In this document: one piece after another, positions 46,450 to 57,874 of the stretch
Layout of the letters: each line of letters begins with the position of its first letter
Numbering within the stretch: the stretch's first letter is position 1
NCBI GenBank assembly: GCA_019925095.2
Contig: CM034398.1
Coordinates: 13,903,001-13,967,000, forward strand
Direction: 5' to 3'
Length of the DNA stretch: 64,000 bases
DNA from: Dendrolimus kikuchii
Taxonomy: Eukaryota > Arthropoda > Insecta > Lepidoptera > Lasiocampidae
Translations under genes and position numbers: made by a program
The notes under the pieces: model-generated
The model's database searches: none
Seen by the model: the letters and a program-made list of their open reading frames with translations, nothing else
What the model was told of the DNA's origin: nothing

Positions 46450-46735
46450 AGACACCAAAGCCCTGATTCGCCGATACAACCTGGCGGCCTATATATGTAA
46501 AAAGAATTATGTCGGCAACATGCACCGCGCGTGTTGCTCGCCGACATTTTGGCGGGATGTCGGCGGCTTGCGTACGCAAGCACTTAGTCCCGGCGACACT
46601 CAAGCTGTAGTGACATGCTGTATATTTTTTTTGTTCTTCATCTCGAGCCGCCGACAAAGTTTTCTGACATGCAAAGAGTGAAACTGCCAACTAGCCTACC
46701 AACAAAAAGTTGCCGACTAGGTCGGCGGATTTGGT
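46450..46735. repeat. GC-rich MITE-like element with GCCGAC motifs
   Basis: The end ACACCAAAGCCCTGATTCGC reappears inverted at about 46717-46740 (GGTCGGCGGATTTGGTGTGT). About eight copies of GCCGAC or GTCGGC occur inside. The minus open frame across it is an artefact. Confidence 0.55.
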
Positions 46736-46799
46736 GTGTATTGCGCTTTAAAAAAAATTGGTACAAATATTTGATTAGCTAAGGATAAAATCGCAGTTT

Positions 46800-46980
46800 T
46801 AAACCCTATTCGTGATGTCAGGAGCCTTAAGAACAGACGAGCGTGCATGACAATAGTTATGAATGTCAAAGAAGCAAGTGAGGTGTGTAAGAATAAGCCT
46901 GAATGGCGCTCTGTTGTTCGTGCCTACCCCGCAAGAGAACTGGCGTGAAGTTATGTATGTATGTATGTAAACCCTATTCG
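46800..46980 (+). mobile_element. RTE-family 3' fragment, copy F, with target duplication
   Basis: Element 46813-46967 has the coding end from [13 protein letters not shown] to REL and a (TATG)n tail. The 13-bp direct repeat TAAACCCTATTCG lies at 46800-46812 and 46968-46980. Confidence 0.88.
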
Positions 46981-47109
46981 ATACAAAAATTCTAAATTGA
47001 TCATTCATGTTTAGCCTTCGTATACCTAAATAGCAATTTTCACAATTATGGGATTCAGTTCGAAATTATCTAATTTTACAGGTTTAAAAAAATATTGCAT
47101 GAGTTCAGC

Positions 47110-47400
47110 AGACAGGTAAAGGCCCACCTGATTGAAAATTACCATCGGTTATGGATATTTGTAAAGCTAAAGATGCTATCAATGTGCTGCCGCTCTCCAA
47201 AGGGTTACTGGGACCTGACCACTAATGCCGTAAACATAACTCAAGGTGTAACAACCTTATAGCGGCATAGCCATCGGCGGTAGCCATCAAGACGGGCAAA
47301 TACCCTACCACCTAGCTGTGGGTTGCTTCGTCGCCGCTTACGACAGGCCGCCCGGCCGCAGGAAATTGTATTCTTTCTCCGTTCTCGCAAGGATACAGAT
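47110..47400 (-). repeat. SINE-like repeat, copy 5
   Basis: Reads from the head (CCTTGCGAGAACGGAGAAAG, minus strand) to the tail near 47130 (CCATAACCGATGGTAA). Blocks are shared with 5866, 23045, 27853 and 39240. Confidence 0.65.
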
Positions 47401-47486
47401 AAATAGGTATAAATATAGTAGTTTTTTGTAACAGAAAAGAAGTAAAATGATTACTTTATAATTATAAATGGAAACAAAAGACCAAA

Positions 47487-47643
47487 AATAAAACTACGTT
47501 TTAACGGTTTTAAGCGCGATAATTTGATTTTTATTATTCCGACGTTTCGGCCACTCTTTAGTAGCCGTGATCACGGAAGATAAAGATGTCAATTATATAT
47601 CAAGTAAATTAACGCGCTTAAAACCATTAAAACGTAGTTTTAT
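47487..47643. repeat. Foldback element with about 32-bp inverted ends
   Basis: AATAAAACTACGTTTTAACG at the left end is inverted as AACGTAGTTTTATT at the right, extending through TTTTAAGCGCG/CGCGCTTAAAA. The centre holds a second palindromic block (TTCCGACGTTTCGGCCACTC, GCCGTGATCACGGAAG). This is the fullest copy of the family at 852 and 28515. Confidence 0.75.
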
Positions 47644-47644
47644 T

Positions 47645-47905
47645 ATGTACTACCTGCGCCCGCGGCTTCACCCGAGTGGTGATGGAAAATCGTTATATTT
47701 TGGATAATTGACACTATATCTTTATAAATTATAGCCTATGTGTTATTCTGATGTGTAAGCTTTACTACTGTAAAGTTTCCTCAAAATGCATTCTGTAGTT
47801 TTTAGGTGAAAGAATAACAAACATACATCCATACATTCCTACATCTATACATCCACACATACATTCTTACAAGCTTTCGAATTTATCATATTTATAGGAA
47901 GGATA
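47645..47905 (-). repeat. Lepidopteran interspersed repeat, Helitron-like
   Basis: On the minus strand it ends GGGTGAAGCCGCGGGCGCAG and contains the (TGTATGGATGTATG)-like stretch and CACATAGGCTATAATTTATA. These resemble the short Helitron-like copies, though the terminal CTAG is not clear. Confidence 0.45.
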
Positions 47906-48149
47906 GGATAGGATATAGGATACTAGTCGCGAAAACTTAATAAAATATTGAAAGGCCAAAAAATTAAATATATTAGGGATAAAGAAGCGATAATTATCAA
48001 AAAATATGAAATATGTAAAATAAATCGGCAAACAGACATAGTATCTTCACAACTTAAGTAAGTTACGCTTTTGTTATGGGTAAGACAGAAGAGAAAACCC
48101 TAGGGCCGACCCAAACACCCAAATTAAAGTATCAAGTCACGGAAACTTT

Positions 48150-48235
48150 ATTTACCGGGATTCGAACCAAAGACCGCTGTGTTTCAATGGATTAGGTAGA
48201 CCAACGCTTTTAGACCCCTACACCATAGACACCAT
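48150..48235 (-). repeat. tRNA-like (Pol III promoter-like) sequence
   Basis: The minus strand has TGGTGTAGGGGTC, resembling an A box, and GGTTCGAATCCC, a good B box, about 45 nt apart. The acceptor and T stems do not pair properly, so this is a degraded tRNA-derived SINE head or pseudo-tRNA, not a functional tRNA. Confidence 0.4.
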
Positions 48236-48357
48236 AATTATAAACTTTAACGGATTAGAAATAAATCGCTTGAACTACATCGCTAGATTTCCTTTAGTTA
48301 GGTTGCCTGGAAAAGATCGCTTTTAGCAATAAGTTTTGCCAAGAACTAAGTGTTTTT

Positions 48358-48480
48358 TATGGCCGGTTCTTATATCTTACTATTCATTTACTTGCTTTAC
48401 TTGGTTGAATTTTGACGTTACTTATATGGCACTTATGCAAAATTTTAAGCGATACTAAAGGAAATGAACTTTCTGTAAGA
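48358..48480. repeat. Foldback family copy (as 43963-44092)
   Basis: The left arm TATGGCCGGTTCTTATATCT followed by TACTATTCATTTACTTGC is well preserved. The right arm is eroded (GTAAGATCGAGG). Confidence 0.55.
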
Positions 48481-48569
48481 TCGAGGACCCAGCCGTTAGT
48501 GAGCAACAAAGTGAACAACCTACCTAGGTCGAGACACGATTATACGACACGACGATATTAAAATCAGCA

Positions 48570-48990
48570 CTAACATATCACTTTAGACTTCGGAAAGACT
48601 GCGTCTCTATGCGTATTATACCGCCTGTACAATGGGGAGTGTTCCGAGGAATTGTTTGATTTGGTGCCAACACCTAATTTTTACAACCGCACTGCTCGCC
48701 AACGACGGGATGTTCATCCGAATTTCCTTGAGCCCTCACGCTCAACTATGCAACGGTTCTCTAGAACGTTTATTCAGCGGACGACAATAATTTGGAGGGA
48801 ATGGCGGCGGGAAACGCCGAGGTTTTACCTCTGCGCTACGACATGGGGTTGTTTAAGATGGAAGCCATAAGATTTCTTAGAGGCTGGCAACGCGTTGGCA
48901 ACGCCCCTGTTGTTGCACACGTCCACAGACGACGGTAACCACCTTCCATAAATTGAGCCGTCTGCCTGTTTGTCTGCTTCAGGCAATAAA
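48570..48990 (+). pseudogene. CR1/Jockey-type LINE 3' end with tail
   Basis: Reading LYRLYNGECSEELFDLVP, then NRTARQ and FIQRTTIIWREW, it matches the common C-terminal segment of insect LINE proteins (FYRxYHGECSEELFxLIPxxxF, RTxxxWNxLP). The 3' tail 48930-48990 (GACGGTAACCACCTTCC, GCCGTCTGCCTGTTTGTCTG, AATAAAAA) closely matches the tail of the SINE-like copies at 23045 and 27853. Confidence 0.7.
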
Positions 48991-49391
48991 AAATTAAAAT
49001 TAAAAAACCAGTTTAACGTTTTGCAGAAGATCCTTTTATAGCAAATATCTTTAGTTATTTTTATATCCTTTTCATAGGTAAATCTCGTATAGAATAGTTA
49101 TGCAAGATAATAAGCAAGAAATTCGATAATATAAAATCATTAATCACACTTAACAACCTTTATTCTTCATCAAGCCTTTTATTCCACAATAATTTTGCAC
49201 GCGTCATTATGCTCGTCAATAGTTAATCAATATTTAATTGTATTGAAAAATCGTTAACCTTGGTTTGTTTAAGCTTCCTGGTCCAAGAATAGACCTTCTA
49301 TTCCAGTACTTCATAGTAACAATATATCGAATCCTCAAAGTGAGTGGATAAAAATATTGCAATTCTGAGTGATATGATATATATACAGATA

Positions 49392-49930
49392 CTAGGATAT
49401 GCCCGCGACATCGTCCATGCTTGACTTGAAATTTCCGAGGGATACCCGGGGCACAAATTATCGCAGCGTTTAAGAAAAGTAAGCTATCGTTTTACTCAAA
49501 AACTGTGTCTGAAAAAGTTAATTTTTAAGCATCCGAACACTTCTGCTCCCGGAAAAATTCTTGCGGGATTCCCGGGATAAAAATATCACAAATTTTGTTA
49601 CATAAAATTTTCTATCGATCAGTAAGAAAATCACATCTGATTTTTTTTTCAATCTGGCCCTTTTGAATAACTCCCAGCAAAATTCCCGCCGGATTCTCAG
49701 GATAAAAAGTAGCGCAGATTATAAGTCTAGGAATTTGTTGTCGACTAGCGAAAATCGCATCTAAATCAATCCAGTAGTTTTTACGTGAATCCCGAAGAAA
49801 CAGATAAACAGACAAGAAATCTGTAAAAAATACATCGTGTTCTCTATCGTTTATACAGTCTATTCGTTGCTTTTTTTAAATAGTTATAATGTACATACAC
49901 GGCATGTCTAGAACTTTATAATATTATAGG
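49392..49930 (-). mobile_element. Helitron-like element, copy H5
   Basis: On the minus strand it starts CCTATAATATTATAAAG (the expected TC is CC) and ends CGCGGGCATATCCTAG|T, 539 bp. Shares all internal blocks with H1-H4. Confidence 0.72.
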
Positions 49931-50269
49931 TTGTGGATATTCCACCTTTATTTTTGGCGGTATCATTACTCCGTTGTGCGCGTATAGATTACATATTCCT
50001 ATCTTTCATGAATGTAAATCCAGTAATTACGGAGAAAAATGACCGTGACATACAAAAACGGACATAACGATTTTATAAGGGGTCCGTTTTTGCCAAGATG
50101 GCTAGATAACCCCAGAAATATAATGTAGTCGGGAAAAGTAGTGATAGCATATATTGCGACAAGAATAAATTATTCAGGTTTCTCCTTTTGTTCAGGACTT
50201 CAGCGAAATAAGTGGAGATACAGAATTTTTGCCCATTTAAGAAAAAAGTGCCATATATATGATGACTAA

Positions 50270-50494
50270 TCAGAAATGGTATTTTTTTAGAATTTTTGTC
50301 TGTGTTGGTATGAAATGATGTCTCAAATAGGCTATGAAACGGATCAACGCATTTCGATGAAAATTTTAGGGATCAAAACAGGATTTTTATCTCAAAATTA
50401 TGTGTATCTACGATTCATTTCAATGTTTAACTGGGCTCAGAGGATATGAATATAAAGTGCAAGCCCGACCGAACGAAGCGGTGGACATAGCTAG
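50270..50494 (+). repeat. Interspersed repeat, Helitron-like end
   Basis: Contains 'AACGGATCAACGCATTTCGA' and 'CGACCGAACGAAGCGGTGGA', ending CATAGCTAG. It resembles the short Helitron-like repeats in layout; the left limit is approximate. Confidence 0.45.
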
Positions 50495-50510
50495 ATTAAT
50501 ATAAAATACA

Positions 50511-52693
50511 CTTTTGTCGTAATCAAATAAATGAAAATAATAGTTATGACACTGCTTATACAGCAGGTTATAGTTTAATATAAACTCTAATATCTAATAT
50601 CGCACACACTAACCTTCAATCAATTTGATAACAGCTTTTATTCAAACGTTTGGTTCATAACGAATTTTCAATTCACTGGGTTTGAGTTCAACACAGACAT
50701 TTATATAATTAAGTTAGTTTAAATAAATAATATGTAACAAAATCACACTACCATCCTGATTTTTTACAATATAAGTATAGTCAAAATATTCACTATCTTA
50801 CAGTAAAGGGTACTAAAATGTAACCGACATGTCATGCTCCTATCGTTCCAAATCCTCGTTTGTGCGAAAGATGGCTATTGGAATCAAGTATCAAATACTA
50901 AATGCCTATCTGGGATCAGGCAATAATTCCCTGACCCAAGACAGTGATCTATCATCTAATACGATGTCAGTCACGTAATTCCTAGATCAATCCATCGACC
51001 CGCGCCTCTTCAACCAATTCGTCACTCGGCATGTGACAAATGTGCTACTCAAGTGGGTTCCACATATAATAATGTAATAAACCGGGAGCCTTCTGAATAT
51101 TTTTATACTCTGGGAGAACTATAACTTTTTTACTTGCTATTCGAACCTTATTTTACTTATATCAAAAACTGTCAAAGCGCATTCAAATATGGCAAATTAA
51201 GAACTAGATCATTTACGCACCTTTGCTTACGTAAGCTTTTATATTTTACGGGGTTAAAAATGTATATATTCAGAATGCATACAAATGTATACATAATAAA
51301 ATACATGAAAATCCTATACTTTTTATCCCCGATGTTTCTTTCATCGTCTTTTGCCAGGGTCACAAGAAAACGTCATGGCAAATGCCGCGAACTCTGGCAG
51401 GATGCGGCTCGTAAGCGTTTTCATAGATAGGAGCCTCAGACCCTGGCTTATACTTATCGCTCACCTATCGCAGGGAAAGGCGCTACATATAGTACGCACT
51501 CCCCAAAAGGTCACTTCAAAATTTAGTTAAGTCGACTTAAGACCAGCTGGTACCCAACTAAAGTTTAATTGACTCGAAAAAAGTCCCCGTCCATGCAAAC
51601 CATGCTAGCACTAACAACATGCTTAATTATTTGTAGATGAATGGGACTAGTCGTGAACATAGATGCAACTCTAAATCTAGTTAAATGTGCAAAATGCCTC
51701 CTGAGTCAGTTGTTTTGGCCACGGTAATGTTTTTTAAGAACAAATTGAACATTTCGCATGCGAAAGGGAGGCATGGCATACTTGCTCTCTTTTAATAGAA
51801 AGTTTATCGGTATGTGGAACTTTCTTCGATTTATATATTGGGCATAAGCATAACATAGCTTGTTTATGAGATTAGACTATGTACAGGATTGTTACATAAA
51901 ATAAGCTTCTCGCTGAAAGCAATGGATCGGATAACTAAAATATTCACAATGCTCTTAGTTACAAGGCCTTTATTTATGGGTATTCTTTCATTGACATTTT
52001 CTTAGTTCGTTCGTCGACTACCACAATTTATTGCTAAACATAGACTTTCTCGTTATGACAGAATAATAGGACCTTCTAGAAACATGTTGAAGAAAATACC
52101 GAGAAGTTTGGAATTAATTAAAGAACGTGATTTTTAATAATGCTCGAGCGTGGAAAACTATTCAGATAATTCCGTTTTAAAATATTATTTCCTTTTGCAG
52201 ATTAGAAGTGTTTTTGTTCTTTCTGTTTCTAGTAAGGAACCAACTTGTGTTTAAAAACTAAAGGCAACCGGATCAGAATTTTAGAGAAAAGAAAACAAAT
52301 TAGACTTCGTCAACATCGGTATGACTTGGATATTTCGACTACTACTATCACGTTACAGCAAAGCATATCTGAAGTACGGCTGGAATAAGCCTTATTTTAT
52401 ATGTTTGCAAGTAATCGCGTCTTTGATGTCAATTGGTGAATGGTTGGTGTATCTCCACGATGGACGGATCATTCTAAATGATTTACTTGTGGATGCAGTA
52501 TAAGAATTAATAGAAAAACGGCTCGTACTAAACTCATGAATTTCATAAGTACTCTTTTTTCTTTTGGATATATTAACTTTGGAATGCGCTGTCTCTTATT
52601 GTCAGAGAGCCCAAAACATCGCCTACATTTAAGAATGCACTCACAAAACACTACTTTTTCTTAAATAATTATGACTAATTCTACTATAGACTA

Positions 52694-52697
<4 letters not shown>
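50511..52697. other. Intergenic DNA, no gene seen
   Basis: AT-rich. Open frames at 51134-51430 and 52321-52651 show no domain or splice context. Confidence 0.4.

Positions 52698-52761
<64 letters not shown>
52698..52761. repeat. (AT)n microsatellite
   Basis: About 32 uninterrupted AT units. Confidence 0.98.
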
Positions 52762-52763
<2 letters not shown>

Positions 52764-54189
52764 TATTATAAATATGTTTGTATGTATTTTATTTATAAAA
52801 TATGTAGTTTAAGTATGTTTGTTTATGATATAGGTATCTAATAATCTGCACCACCCACATCGCCACATTAGATTAAACTATTCCTTAAATTAGGTTGCCT
52901 AGAAGAGATTGCTTTAAGCGATAAGGCCGCCTATTGTTTCTACCATGACAATATTGTAATTGTGTGTTTTTGAAATTGTATATTTGGTGAGCAATAGTGT
53001 TATCTATCTATTTATTAATTTTTTTTAGTATTAACGGATTGGGGTTAATATCTTCAATAACTATGTTCCTAATATACGCAAGTGTTGTGTGTGTAAATAT
53101 GTAAAATTATAAGAGATCTAATCTAAGTGAAATTTTGTTTTAATATACTTTATCTATAATAATTTTAAATTTGTTTTAGCAGCTGTTCCTCATATTTCTA
53201 TTAACAAGTCAAGAATATAATGAAGAATATATGAGATTTAAGAGTGAATTATAAATAATAAAGATCATAATAATATGTAGGGTAAGTACACAAGTGGAAA
53301 TGTTTCGTAGTTCTTTCAAAACAGGGATTATACTTCTTATGATTAAAATATGTGGGTTCCCTGTTAGTTTAATATTCAACCACAAACCGAGGTGTCTTTT
53401 ATTATTTCGACGTATTCAACTACTATAGCAGATTATAATATCATTACGATAATGGCAGGACCCTGAATTTGTTAGGGCTGACGTTTGGCATAAAGAGCCA
53501 ATATAATAATAGTATAATAAAAAAAAGTCAATGAAAACAAAGAAAGTTTTAAGAATCTAAGATCTAAGCGATATGGGTTTACGTTCAATGAAAGTCAGTA
53601 TAATAAAGATAAGAGCGACCACAAGCAAACAAATATCGACGCCTTATCAAATGGCTTAGAGCTATTAAACGTCGAATTTGAGTAATAATACGCAAGACGA
53701 GATAATCCTTTCACAAAGCAAAGTAATTTACAACTTAGATTATTTTAATTTGGGCTTTAGATGATGTAGATAAGTAGATAGGTATAATTGTATAGTCAAT
53801 TATAAACCACTACCTTATCGGTTTAAGTGTCGATTATATAATTTATTACACTTTCCAAATAAATGAAAGTGACCAATTTACTTACTGTTTTTTACCTTTG
53901 ACTACGTTCAAATTTTTGAAGTGAAACTTCTTTAGAATCGTTGTGATTTTAAACTCGATGAAACGAAAAAGTGACACTAAAACGAGATAAAGACAAATCT
54001 ATACATAGGACTAATCCTGCGAGAGAATGAGATACGAGTTTCACATTGTGCAGCACATATTAGACCGACAATAACACCGATGATTAAACATCGGTCCGAT
54101 TTGGGCCGAAATAAAACTGATAGTAATATTTTTTAAAGTAAAACTGTCAAAATTGAAAGTGTTACGAAGTAAAAACTTACAATAAATTT
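52762..54189. other. Intergenic DNA, no gene seen
   Basis: AT-rich, nothing recognised. Confidence 0.4.
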
Positions 54190-54190
54190 A

Positions 54191-54239
54191 AATTTAAAAT
54201 AAACTTCTTAACTTGTTGTTAAGAAGTTTATTTTGAATT
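54191..54239. repeat. Perfect 17-bp stem hairpin
   Basis: AAAATAAACTTCTTAAC (54196-54212) and its inverse (54218-54234) enclose a 5-nt loop. With one mismatch the stem extends to about 22 bp. Confidence 0.9.
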
Positions 54240-55379
54240 TTAATATGCTGACGGATATAGGCTAAATGAATTATATTTATATTAATAAAAGTTAGAGAAT
54301 TATCTGTAATATATTCTCTGAAGTTTCACTTCAACTGCGTGTGAACTGCAAACACAATTTTTATTTTTAAAATATAACGTTAAAAGATAAAACGTTTATG
54401 TCTCACCAGAAGCTTGAATATACATTTTTATATACGTAACTCGAGGAATTATGTGTGTCCATACAAATTTTCATTTTTAAATTCCCTCTTTAAGGTTACT
54501 TTGAAAGAAATTGGTACTTTCATACTTTGTACCTTGCCAAATATTGTTAACATCTGTTTAATCGTGAAAAGTAACAAGCGATTACCTTCGCATTAATATA
54601 TATATTAGTATTTATGAATAAACTTCATAGAAGCCTAAAGTCTCGCTAATAAATGCAAAGGTACAATTGATCAATTTTAAATCATTTTCAAATTAGGTCG
54701 TAATTATTACAATATACCATTTAAAGAAAACAAGAAACGCAGTTGGTGTTTTCTATCAACCAAACAGACGCATATCTTGACGTAAACTCAATTAGTTTTA
54801 CTAAAATTACGACTTAATATTGAGCCTTTACTGAACAAGCAAAATTAAGGTTTTAATAAATGACTTGACAAATCGATTCAATGCGAGTCGAACGATTACG
54901 AGACATCAATTTATTTCGCACCCCTCTCAAGCAGGGCACGTAACCGTCATTAATACGCCGCTGGGCGTATTTTTTTCTACCAATCCCTTGTTAGTTTTCC
55001 AATAAGTGCACGAAAAACTCGATTATTAACATGTTCACTCTCAATCGATTAACCTTCGCACGCAACAACAATGTGTGTTTTTTATTATGCAAACTTGAAA
55101 TTAGTTTTCATAAACTATTTATTTATAACTACTAACACCTATTTCATTTCATACTAAATATAAAATAAATCAACACCATTCAAACACTTAAAATGTAGAA
55201 ACTTCGCCACTGTTCAACACAGCGTTAAAGAGTAAATTAAAATCATACATTAGCTCTAAACGACTGACGTATTTTTAAAATAATGTGCAAAAATATTATC
55301 ATATTAATTTATAAACTGATTTTGTTATCGCTTACAATAAGTAAACGATGACAGTGCAGATTTGAAGGTCGTGAGTTCT
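54240..55379. other. Intergenic DNA with one small hairpin
   Basis: A short hairpin followed by T6 occurs at 54952-54977 (AATACGCC-GCTG-GGCGTATT). No gene recognised. Confidence 0.4.
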
Positions 55380-55570
55380 AGCTTTGTGAACTTTCCTTTT
55401 ACAAATTACAGGACCCGTGTTAGTCCAACGATTACAAGTCGCCGATTCATCAAGCCGCTCGTCGAGGGGACCTGCACGTACTTCTCTCATCTATTCTACC
55501 CGTCCAAGAGCCGATCAGTCAACGCTATCAGAAGCCAGGGCCAACAGCTCCGCTCTCCTCAATGAACAAC
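55380..55570. other. GC-richer island of unknown nature
   Basis: Stands out in base composition from AT-rich flanks. A polypyrimidine-AG (TTTTACAAATTACAG) precedes GACCCGTGTTAG on the plus strand. It might be an untranslated exon (of either strand) or a fragment of a repeat. The 67-residue plus frame has no recognisable content. Confidence 0.3.
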
Positions 55571-56984
55571 AAAATTAATTTGACGAAGGTCGTGAACATT
55601 CAGCAGATTCGACGTGGAAATTAAGTTTATAACATTTTTCGAAATTAAATCTCATTTATTTGTTCCGCTGTAACACAAACATTAAGATTGACAAGATAAA
55701 CACAACGAAAGCAATCTAAAAGCAAAAAAATACAGTGTCGGATATACCTACATAAGCGATAGCTTTCTTCGATGTTGTGGAGTTTGCTTTTGTTGCTAGG
55801 TCTATTGAGAGAGGCGAGTATATAGATTTTACCACGTACCTAACTTGGATTGCGGAAATCGTAAAATAGGACGAGTGAGTGATATTTGACGCCATCGAGT
55901 GAAATATTACATGGTTCGGTTTTAAGTACCGCGATAGTGGTAACAGGATTCAGGCCATTATTTTATTAGCATGAGTATTCAAGATGAATATTTTTTATAC
56001 TAAAATATCGCATAGCTTAAATGTAGATTTTATACTTTAGTTTTAGATTAAGACTGACTACAGTTATTAACACGAATGTTAGCAATCGCCCGACACTGAG
56101 TGGCCGCGGCTTATTAATTCACCCGTCAGGCGAATTCACGTGATAACGTCGCCGCGTCGTTGTGTTTATACAGTGTATTTTAAAAAATATGGCTACTTAG
56201 AAAATATCATATTTTTGGTTTGTACACGAACGTGTTAAGGCATCTTAGGAAATTGGGCTTATATCCAGACGTTCAGATATTGGTCCATTTCCTTATTACG
56301 TAAGGATAAATAGACTTTTTCAAAATATTGGATAAACCTTTTCTTTTCTGAAAAATATTACTTGGACACTTCAAACAAAATATAAACTATATTTCAGAAA
56401 TATTTCCTCATAGTGAATCGTGTTGAAATTTCATTGGACCAATTTTCGGCGGCGGTGACAACGAATTCATTTCTCTTTACTTTGTTAACGTGTCCTCCTT
56501 TTTATGTTAAAGGTTATTTACTGATTATTTTTTTACAATTCGGACATTCGTAAAAAGCGTTACATTTTATCAGAACGCCTTTAGTAATTCGATTACGCAA
56601 ACAAGAAATTGCTTTATAGTGAGTTATGCCTTGTTAGGTATGTAAGAAGAAAATAATCAGTGCTACGTTATTTCAAACAATAGTTAAATGACACCTTCTT
56701 GGAATTAAATTGTATTGTTAGAGTACTATTAATAAAATAAACTTTTAGAGCTTCGTAGTTAAATAGCAAAAACAAAACCATTAATATTTTGTCAAATACT
56801 TCTGGACGGATCAACTCCCTCCGTCTGTCTAGGTACCATGTCAAAGACGGTATACATGCAAATTGGTTTAAATAAAATACATGCAGTATCTAGTTCTCAG
56901 ACATGGAGAATTTCCCTGTAAGGCTATTTCAGGATCCCGTAAGTAAAGAGACAAACAGTAGGTAGAGGTTTGTCGGAGGTGGGT
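55571..56984. other. Left flank of the LTR retrotransposon
   Basis: AT-rich; no gene recognised. Confidence 0.4.
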
Positions 56985-57240
56985 TCGTAAAAACATTCAC
57001 GCATCGCGCGCGCATTTGAGATATCCACCCAATTGCAATACTAACCGGGTTCCAAGAGCTTGGTGATAAGTGGCAAGTGAATCTAGTTGTGAAGCGGGAG
57101 ATATATAACAAGAGAACACGCACTGCTGCTCCTGTATCGCAGACGCTCCGGTTACTCAGCTCATATTATTACGGGTGAGTCCATTTATCTCCATTCCCTC
57201 TTACCCTTGCACCCTTGAAATCTGGCAATCGGCCAGATCA
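56985..57240 (+). repeat. BEL/Pao 5' LTR, missing its start
   Basis: Aligns with 63668-63852 from TCGTAAAAACATTCACGCAT to GGCCAGATCA. It has 72 extra bases (57077-57148) that are absent from the 3' LTR and include ATATATAA, the best promoter candidate. The first about 90 bases of the 3' LTR (from TGTTCACGCC) have no counterpart here. Confidence 0.8.
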
Positions 57241-57242
57241 TA

Positions 57243-57256
57243 TGGTCTTTCGAACC
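57243..57256 (+). other. Candidate primer-binding site
   Basis: TGGTCTTTCGAACC starts two bases after the LTR's terminal CA, where a tRNA primer would pair. The matching tRNA was not identified. Confidence 0.4.
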
Positions 57257-57826
57257 GAATATTCCAACTGGCGACCTATTTATACAGTCTGCAACAACCG
57301 TATTTTGCCATTTTATGGTTAATTCAAACCAAATTGTAAATTTTCGCATACCTAAAAAGTTAAATAAACAATCATTATCAATCTGCCCATTTACCCGTTT
57401 TCTGCCCTTGTTTTTTCTTTTTTGTTTTCTTATAAACATATTACTTCTGCCCTTATATATTTGAATACCCATTCCACATTCCTCAGATAATTACGCAAAT
57501 TGCTACACGATAACTATTTTTTGGTACGTAGGTAGGTTAATATAACCTCGAGTACGTATTCTGTACTTTATTCAGCACACCTATTCTCGAATACTTGCAC
57601 TAAACGTGATATCGGATCGATATAATAATATTGAATATTATATTCGTTTCACTCGGTGTGGTTAGCTTGCCGTGCAACTTTTATAGCTTATATATAGCTT
57701 CGTGTTTATTAAGACTCAGCGCACACGACAGTTTGATATATATTTTTTTTCCTAATCATTTTTATTTATTTCGTATTTCTTACGTTTCTCTGGCTGCTTT
57801 CTTGCGTGTTCTTTATTAGCATTAGT

Positions 57827-57874
57827 AAAAAAAAAAAAAAAGAAAAAAAAAAAAAAAAAAATTTTTTTTTTTTT
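57827..57874 (+). repeat. A34/T13 tract in the retrotransposon leader
   Basis: A15-G-A19 is followed directly by T13, ending 40 nt before the gag ATG. In RNA it would fold as an A:U stem next to the start codon. Confidence 0.95.

Noticed and set aside
48150..48235. Functional tRNA gene
   Set aside because: A and B boxes are present but acceptor and T stems do not pair, so it is kept only as a tRNA-like repeat.
54952..54977. GC hairpin followed by T6, like a bacterial terminator
   Set aside because: The context is an animal genome; an 8-bp stem next to a T run is expected by chance here.
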